Origin: JBDREF01 sp043820045
Lineage (GTDB): Bacteria > Planctomycetota > Phycisphaerae > Sedimentisphaerales > Anaerobacaceae
Direction of reading: 5' to 3'
DNA length: 11,436 nucleotides
NCBI GenBank assembly: GCA_043820045.1
Contig: JBDREF010000032.1
Location: 1-11,436, forward strand
The notes beneath the pieces were generated by a model that had not been told where the DNA came from, ran no database searches, and saw nothing but the letters and a program-made list of their open reading frames with translations. Both the position numbers and the translations under genes were made by a program. Each line of letters opens with the position of its first letter. Within the stretch, counting starts at the first letter, position 1. Below are positions 6,868 through 11,436 of this stretch, in pieces.

Positions 6868-8154
6868 ATGAACCGCATTGCTCTACTTCTCACCATTACG
6901 GCAACCGTCACTGTTTCATATTCCCCAATATTTGCCGCCGATGAGGCGATGGAACCGAAGGAAAAAATCATGCTCTTCGACGGCAAGAGCTTCGATGGCT
7001 GGTTGCGATACCTGCGAAATGGCCAGGGCGACGTCGATGAGACCTGGACAATCAAACCGGATGGCATCCTCGCCTGCGCGGGCAAGCCGGCCGGCTACAT
7101 TCGTACGACCCAGGCGTACATGAACTACAAGTTCCACGTCGAGTACCGCTGGCAGGATAAGCCCGGCAACAGCGGCGTCCTCGTCCACATGACAGGCGAA
7201 GACGCGGTCTGGCCCAAGAGCCTCGAATGCCAGGGCGGATATCAGAACCAGGGCGACTTCTGGGAGATCGGCGGCCTGGAATTCAACGAGCACAAGATCG
7301 GCGGCCACCGCGTCCGCGGCAGGCGAGTCCTCAAGTACGGCCAACACAACGAGAAAGAGTCCGGTCAGTGGAACGTCTATGAGATATGGTGCGTCGGAGG
7401 GACGGTCCGCCCGTATGTCAACGGCAAGCTCATGAACGAAGCAACCGACTGCTCGGTGACGGCGGGCAAAATTTGCCTGCAGAGCGAAGGGGCGGCGATT
7501 GAATTTCGAAACATATACATCGAGCCGGTGATAGACAAGCCCTGGCCTGTCAAGCCCGCAAAGAAAACGGTACTATTCAACGGCGAGGACCTGGACGGCT
7601 GGGTTCGCTTCATCCCCGGCGACGAAGCAGACGCCGAGAAGAAATGGGCCGTAGATAAGGTCTGGTCGGTGCGCGACGGCGTCATCAGGTGCGAGGGCAA
7701 GCCCAACGGCTATATCCGCACGGTCGAAAGCTATGCCAACTACAAGCTGCACCTCGAATGGTGCTGGCCGCAAGAGCCGACGAACAGCGGCGTGCTGCTG
7801 CACCGCGCAGGTATCGACCGCGTCTGGCCCAAGTGCGTCGAGGCGCAACTGATGCACGAGAACGCCGGAGATTTCTGGCTGTTGAGCTATTCGACGATCG
7901 AGGTTGACGGCCAGAAAATCGGACCGAAGGAATTTGCAAACGGCAAGAAGAAGCACCCATCGAACGAAAAATCGCCCGGCGAGTGGAACTCTTACGATAT
8001 AGTCTGTGACGGCAGCCTGATCAAGGTTTCTGTCAACGGCCTGCTGCAAAACGAAGGCACGGATGCGAATCCTTCGCACGGGCCAATCTGTCTGCAAAGT
8101 GAAGGCAGCCCTATCGAGTTTCGCAACATCTATTTCGAGCCGCTCGGTAAATGA
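6868..8154 (+). CDS. Secreted tandem DUF1080 protein (3-keto-glycoside hydrolase-like), two domains
   Basis: 428 aa from ATG 6868, chosen because AAAGGAG (6855-6861) lies 6 bases upstream and a signal peptide follows at once (about 1-23, cut near IFA-AD). Two DUF1080 domains lie head to tail, about 33-220 and 234-425. Each has the same landmarks: LF(D/N)G...DGW (36-45; 236-245), GYIRT (77; 281), NSGVL (101; 306), a WPK-x-x-E segment (E120; E325), GDFW (129; 334) and CLQSEG..IEFRNIY. The fold is a concanavalin-like jelly roll; characterised relatives hydrolyse 3-keto-glycosides. The conserved Glu is retained in both halves, but the loop around it differs (ECQGGYQNQ against EAQLMHENA), so substrates may differ or one half may be degenerate. 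No glycoside 3-oxidase is in view. It is first in a three-gene operon and its stop overlaps the next start. Confidence 0.9.
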   Translation: MNRIALLLTITATVTVSYSPIFAADEAMEPKEKIMLFDGKSFDGWLRYLRNGQGDVDETWTIKPDGILACAGKPAGYIRTTQAYMNYKFHVEYRWQDKPGNSGVLVHMTGEDAVWPKSLECQGGYQNQGDFWEIGGLEFNEHKIGGHRVRGRRVLKYGQHNEKESGQWNVYEIWCVGGTVRPYVNGKLMNEATDCSVTAGKICLQSEGAAIEFRNIYIEPVIDKPWPVKPAKKTVLFNGEDLDGWVRFIPGDEADAEKKWAVDKVWSVRDGVIRCEGKPNGYIRTVESYANYKLHLEWCWPQEPTNSGVLLHRAGIDRVWPKCVEAQLMHENAGDFWLLSYSTIEVDGQKIGPKEFANGKKKHPSNEKSPGEWNSYDIVCDGSLIKVSVNGLLQNEGTDANPSHGPICLQSEGSPIEFRNIYFEPLGK

Positions 8155-9326
8155 CAGAATCAGGAAGTGGCCCGCAACTGATGAGCACAGATCACGACGT
8201 TCAGAGAACACGTTGTACCCAAGATGTGGCTCAGGACAATAAGCCCCAGAAAGCCTCTCGAGAGAGGCTGATATCGATTGATGCGCTTCGCGGATTTGAC
8301 ATGTTCTGGATCATAGGAGGAGGAACGATTTTCGCCGGCACGGCGAAGGTGTGGGAGAACCCGGTCACTTTGACGATTCGTGAACAGCTCGCGCATGTTG
8401 AGTGGGAAGGGTTCCATTTCGAGGATTTGATATATCCTTTGTTCCTGTTCATTATCGGGGTGGTATTGCCTTTTTCTCTGGCCAGTCGAAAAGAGCAGGG
8501 CCAGGGGCGTCGGAAACTCTACCTGCACTTTCTTAAACGCTCGCTAATGCTGATTTTGTTAGGTTCCATTCCACGGGGCATTTTGAGTTTCACGCGCTGG
8601 CCTTTTATGGGAGGCGTATTGGAACATATCGGGCTCTGCTACTTCTTCGCCTCACTGCTGGTGATGCATACCAAGTGGCGAACGCGGGCGGTCATTGTAC
8701 CTGCTTTCCTCGTCCTTTATTGGCTGGCACTGACCCTGATCCCGGTTCCGGGCCATGGCGCCGGTGTCTTTACGAACGAAGGAAGCCTGGCATCGTATGT
8801 TGATCGGCTCTTTATTTCGGGAAATCTTTGGAATGAAGGTCCTACTTCCACTCTATCTGGCATTTCGATCATTTTGTGGGGCTCACTGGCGGGTCACTGG
8901 TTGCGATCCGGCCGATCGGGCAACCAAAAAGCCGCGGGCCTGGCCCTGGCCGGCGTAGTGAGTATCATCATGGGCTATCTATGGGGATTCTCGTTGCCGG
9001 TCATAAAGAGGGTCCTCTGGACAAGTTCGTATGTCACTTTCGCATGTGGTTGGAGTCTGCTGCTGCTGGCAACATTCTACTGGGTGATCGACGTAAAGAA
9101 ATACCGCAAGTGGGCGTTTTTCTTCATCGTAATAGGAATGAATGCAATCACCATATACTTCCTTCAGCAGATTGTGAATTTCGATGAGATTGCAAACCTG
9201 CTGTTCAAGGGCATCTGCGAGAATGCAGGAATACTGATGCCCCTTGCTCTTCCCTTCGGCGTTGTGACTCTGAAATGGTTGTTTCTCTGGTTTCTCTACC
9301 GTCACAAGATATTCTTCAAATCGTAA
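8151..9326 (+). CDS. HGSNAT/NagX-like membrane acyltransferase (DUF5009)
   Basis: 391 aa integral membrane protein. After a polar 40-residue N-terminus it shows SIDALRGFDMFWIIGG (42-57), AHVEWEGFHFEDLIYP (81-96), LFLFIIGVVLPFS (97-109), LSGISIILWGSLAGHWL (235-251) and LWTSSYVTFACGWSLLLL (289-306), the order typical of heparan-alpha-glucosaminide N-acetyltransferase relatives. H82 sits where the catalytic His of that family falls, just before the W-x-G-x-x-x-x-D motif. About ten helices are expected. The human enzyme moves acetyl from cytosolic acetyl-CoA to non-reducing glucosamine on the other side of the membrane; the bacterial acceptor is unknown. The ATG overlaps the upstream stop (ATGA), so translation is probably coupled; an alternative start is ATG 8181. 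The next gene follows after 13 bases. Placement between secreted glycan enzymes suggests amino-sugar acetylation or deacetylation chemistry (inference). Confidence 0.87.
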   Translation: MTESGSGPQLMSTDHDVQRTRCTQDVAQDNKPQKASRERLISIDALRGFDMFWIIGGGTIFAGTAKVWENPVTLTIREQLAHVEWEGFHFEDLIYPLFLFIIGVVLPFSLASRKEQGQGRRKLYLHFLKRSLMLILLGSIPRGILSFTRWPFMGGVLEHIGLCYFFASLLVMHTKWRTRAVIVPAFLVLYWLALTLIPVPGHGAGVFTNEGSLASYVDRLFISGNLWNEGPTSTLSGISIILWGSLAGHWLRSGRSGNQKAAGLALAGVVSIIMGYLWGFSLPVIKRVLWTSSYVTFACGWSLLLLATFYWVIDVKKYRKWAFFFIVIGMNAITIYFLQQIVNFDEIANLLFKGICENAGILMPLALPFGVVTLKWLFLWFLYRHKIFFKS

Positions 9327-9339
9327 AGGAAAGAATATT

Positions 9340-10347
9340 ATGAAAACTGGTGCACGCACAAATATACCGTCACGCCGTCTTGCACTTATACCAATCGCAA
9401 TAATGCTGCTGTCTGCCGCTCCAATACAGGCGAGCAGATACGTCTTCACTGCTCGCGGCAACAAGACATACCTGAACGCACAGAACATCCTGGTCAAGGG
9501 ACTGCGATGCTCGAACGCTCTGATAAGTGACCGAACCGCAGCAGAGCTGATTGCCAATCTGGACACGTTCGCATCGTACGGCGTCAACACCGTCAGCGTG
9601 TTCTTCATGGGCTCACGATTCGGCGATGTGAAAGGATACAACGAAGACGGCAGTCTCAATCCCGTTTATGCCGAGCGCATGGGCCGAATCATCGAAGCGG
9701 CGGATAAGCGAGGCATAATTATTCTCGTAGGATGCCTGTACTGGGGCAATTCGAAAGGCAAATGGGAAAGCTGGACGCAGGCACAGGCCAATGCCGCCGT
9801 CGCGAACACCGTGCGCTGGCTAAAAGAGCACGACTATCGCAACGTTTTCGTAGATGTTGACAATGAAGGCATGGCTAAACGAGCGAAGGACTTCGATAAT
9901 CGACTCATGGTCCAGGCTGGAAAGAAGGTGGACCCGGCCTGCGTTATCGCCACCAACTTCAAAGGCGACCCGCCGCCGGAAGCGGACCTGGGCATCCACT
10001 TCAGCAACAAGGTTGCAGATAAGCCGTATATCGAAAGCGAGGGCACGCCCACTAACGCACCCGGCGGCTATTGGGGCAGCTACAGCAAAAAGGATGGCTA
10101 CTACAACTACATTAACATAGGCCTATATAACGAAGAAATGAAAGCTAACCAGGAAGCCATTACGGCTGAGCACTTTCGCAACGGATGGGGATATATGTGC
10201 GCTTCCACGTGGCTGCAATGTGTACCACCGTACGGCCCGAATGGTTCACCCGGCGGAGACGGTTCGCAAGGGTCGCCGGGCATTAAATGGTGGCTCGAAC
10301 ACATCCGCGAGGCGTACGGGCCTTACGTCCCTCCACCGCCAAACTAA
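9340..10347 (+). CDS. Secreted TIM-barrel glycoside hydrolase-like protein (clan GH-A type)
   Basis: 335 aa. A hydrophobic signal (about 14-31, cut near IQA-S) follows a charged N-terminus containing SRRLAL. The barrel can be followed: NILVKGLRCSNAL, then GVNTVSVFFM (81-90), RGIIILVGCLYWG (124-136), RNVFVDVDNEG (167-177) and PYIESEGT (229-236). N175-E176 fits the acid/base of clan GH-A enzymes at the end of strand 4, and E232 or E234 the nucleophile at strand 7. I cannot place it in a numbered family, so the substrate is unknown. The C-terminus ends in a proline tail, YVPPPPN. Ribosome site AAAGGAAAG (9325-9333) begins at the previous gene's stop, indicating one operon. Its stop lies 30 bases from that of the convergent sulfatase, with no hairpin between. 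Confidence 0.8.
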   Translation: MKTGARTNIPSRRLALIPIAIMLLSAAPIQASRYVFTARGNKTYLNAQNILVKGLRCSNALISDRTAAELIANLDTFASYGVNTVSVFFMGSRFGDVKGYNEDGSLNPVYAERMGRIIEAADKRGIIILVGCLYWGNSKGKWESWTQAQANAAVANTVRWLKEHDYRNVFVDVDNEGMAKRAKDFDNRLMVQAGKKVDPACVIATNFKGDPPPEADLGIHFSNKVADKPYIESEGTPTNAPGGYWGSYSKKDGYYNYINIGLYNEEMKANQEAITAEHFRNGWGYMCASTWLQCVPPYGPNGSPGGDGSQGSPGIKWWLEHIREAYGPYVPPPPN

Positions 10348-10377
10348 TGAGAAGGCTGCAAACGAGGCATCAGAATT

Positions 10378-11436
10378 TCAGCGGTCATCTTTGGAGATAG
10401 AAGAAAGCAAATCCTTTAGCTCTTTGACTTTTCCGGGCTGCTTGTCCGCCAAGTCCTCCGTCTCGTACGGGTCGCGAGCGAGATTGAAGAGTTGAACGTC
10501 ATCGGCCTTCTTTGCAGCAACAAGCTTCCAATCGCCAAACCTCACCGCCGAGGCGTTTGGGGTCTTCCAGTACATAGACCGCGGTTCCGCTTTTGCCTTC
10601 TCCCCGCGGACAAAGGGCCAAATGTCGCGCCCGTCCCATTTCAGATTCCTATTCGGAGAATATCCAACCAGGCTACAGAGTGTTGGCATCCAATCCACGA
10701 TATGAACGGGCACGTTGACTTCTCCAGGTTTCAGAACGCCCGGCCAGCTCGCCAGTGCAGGCACGCGAATCCCACCCTCGTAAAGATCGCCCTTCCAACC
10801 GCGCAACGGCCGATTATCTCCGAGCACAGTGTGGGGCTTGTCAGCATATCTGCCCTTGTACTCTGTCGCACTGCTCCAGCTTTTCTGCCCGCCGTTATCG
10901 CTGACGAAAACAATCAGCGTGTTCTCGCGAAGTCCTTTGCGCTCGAGCGCGTCGATGATGCGTCCGATTCCCTGGTCCATGTGCGTCACGCTCGCGGCGT
11001 ACCAGCGCCGAGAGATTTCTTCGAACCGTCCCTCGTACATGCCAGTCCATTCGTCCGGCTCATCCAGCGGATGATGAGGCACGCTGTAAGCAACGTAAAG
11101 AAAGAAAGGTTTGGTATGGTCCGATTCTACGACGCGCACGGCCTCATTCGTTATCAGGTCGGTGGCGTGACCTTCTTCGTCGAGGTATTCGTCGTTTCGA
11201 TGCCAGGTTCGAGCCCCGGTCTTATAGTAGTGAGTGTAGGGATCGACCTGCCCGGCGAAATAACCATAGGAAGTGTCAAAGCCATACTTGAGGGGCGTGA
11301 ATTCCGGCGGAGATCCCATATGCCATTTTCCGGTTATGCTGGTCGAGTATCCCGCGTCTCGCATGGCCATCGCCAGAGTGACGGTGTCATCGTTGAAAAT
11401 TTTGCCGTAGGCAGGCGACAGTACGCCGTAGCGGCT
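10378..11436 (-). CDS. S1-family sulfatase, 5' part beyond the right edge (partial)
   Basis: 352 codons are visible; the frame stays open to the edge, with 22 codons before the first ATG (11370), beginning SRYGVLSPAYGKIF. The active-site C-x-P-S/T-R motif, whose Cys becomes formylglycine, should lie just off the edge. Visible landmarks are TGKWHMG (active-site Lys and His), KYGFDTSYGY, PFFLYVAYSVPHHPLD, VFVSDNGGQ (metal Asp/Asn) and RGWKGDLYEGGIRVP (second Lys). The shape of the GFD..YGY..THYYK and RGWKGDLYEGG segments resembles arylsulfatase B-like enzymes that remove 4-O-sulfate from N-acetylgalactosamine, but the substrate is an inference. Export cannot be judged without the N-terminus. 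It faces the DUF1080 operon and completes a set suited to a sulfated amino-sugar glycan. Confidence 0.93.
   Translation of the reverse strand, partial: SRYGVLSPAYGKIFNDDTVTLAMAMRDAGYSTSITGKWHMGSPPEFTPLKYGFDTSYGYFAGQVDPYTHYYKTGARTWHRNDEYLDEEGHATDLITNEAVRVVESDHTKPFFLYVAYSVPHHPLDEPDEWTGMYEGRFEEISRRWYAASVTHMDQGIGRIIDALERKGLRENTLIVFVSDNGGQKSWSSATEYKGRYADKPHTVLGDNRPLRGWKGDLYEGGIRVPALASWPGVLKPGEVNVPVHIVDWMPTLCSLVGYSPNRNLKWDGRDIWPFVRGEKAKAEPRSMYWKTPNASAVRFGDWKLVAAKKADDVQLFNLARDPYETEDLADKQPGKVKELKDLLSSISKDDR

Noticed and set aside
7573..8211. Minus-strand frame of 212 codons
   Set aside because: Antisense to the second DUF1080 domain, which is a clear conserved gene; no ribosome site.
8979..9659. Minus-strand frame of 226 codons spanning two genes
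   Set aside because: Runs antisense across the acyltransferase and glycosidase-like genes, including their junction; cannot be real with both of those intact.

Overview
The window looks like an accessory carbohydrate-degradation locus from a planctomycete-type bacterium, most likely near the Phycisphaerae; Lentisphaerae or Verrucomicrobia are possible. This rests on gene content: a LamG protein with the 'YYWRVD...WSFTT' modules common in Phycisphaerae, a tandem DUF1080 protein, an HGSNAT-like (DUF5009) acyltransferase, an S1 sulfatase and an exported enolase-superfamily enzyme. There is no 16S gene or other marker, so the assignment is an inference.

Layout. Bases 1-175 hold a promoter and leader for a leftward gene whose start lies just off the left edge. 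Bases 176-412 hold no confident gene. On the minus strand, a BASS-family transporter (3196-1874) is followed by a Tat-exported mannonate-dehydratase-type enolase-superfamily protein (1747-413); an AT-rich imperfect palindrome lies between them. Upstream of these sits a large secreted LamG/Fn3-like/PA14 protein (6618-3430, minus), with a strong promoter and a hairpin after its stop. From the divergent intergenic region a compact plus-strand operon runs rightward: tandem DUF1080 (6868-8154), HGSNAT-like membrane acyltransferase (8151-9326, ATGA overlap) and a secreted TIM-barrel glycosidase-like protein (9340-10347). A sulfatase (minus, 10378 to beyond the right edge) converges on it, with 30 bp between the stop codons.

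How the genes may work together (inference). The LamG/PA14 protein could bind glycan at the cell surface. The sulfatase, the glycosidase-like protein and the DUF1080 protein could desulfate and cleave it outside the cytoplasm. The acyltransferase could N-acetylate exposed amino sugars across the membrane. The exported ManD-type enzyme could dehydrate a released sugar acid to a 2-keto-3-deoxy acid for uptake by the neighbouring BASS carrier. I recognise no defence, CRISPR, transposase or phage component. The least ordinary parts are the export of a ManD-type enzyme beside a BASS carrier, the extra membrane segments of that carrier, the palindrome that supplies the carrier's C-terminus, and a pair of near-identical promoters 6.5 kb apart.
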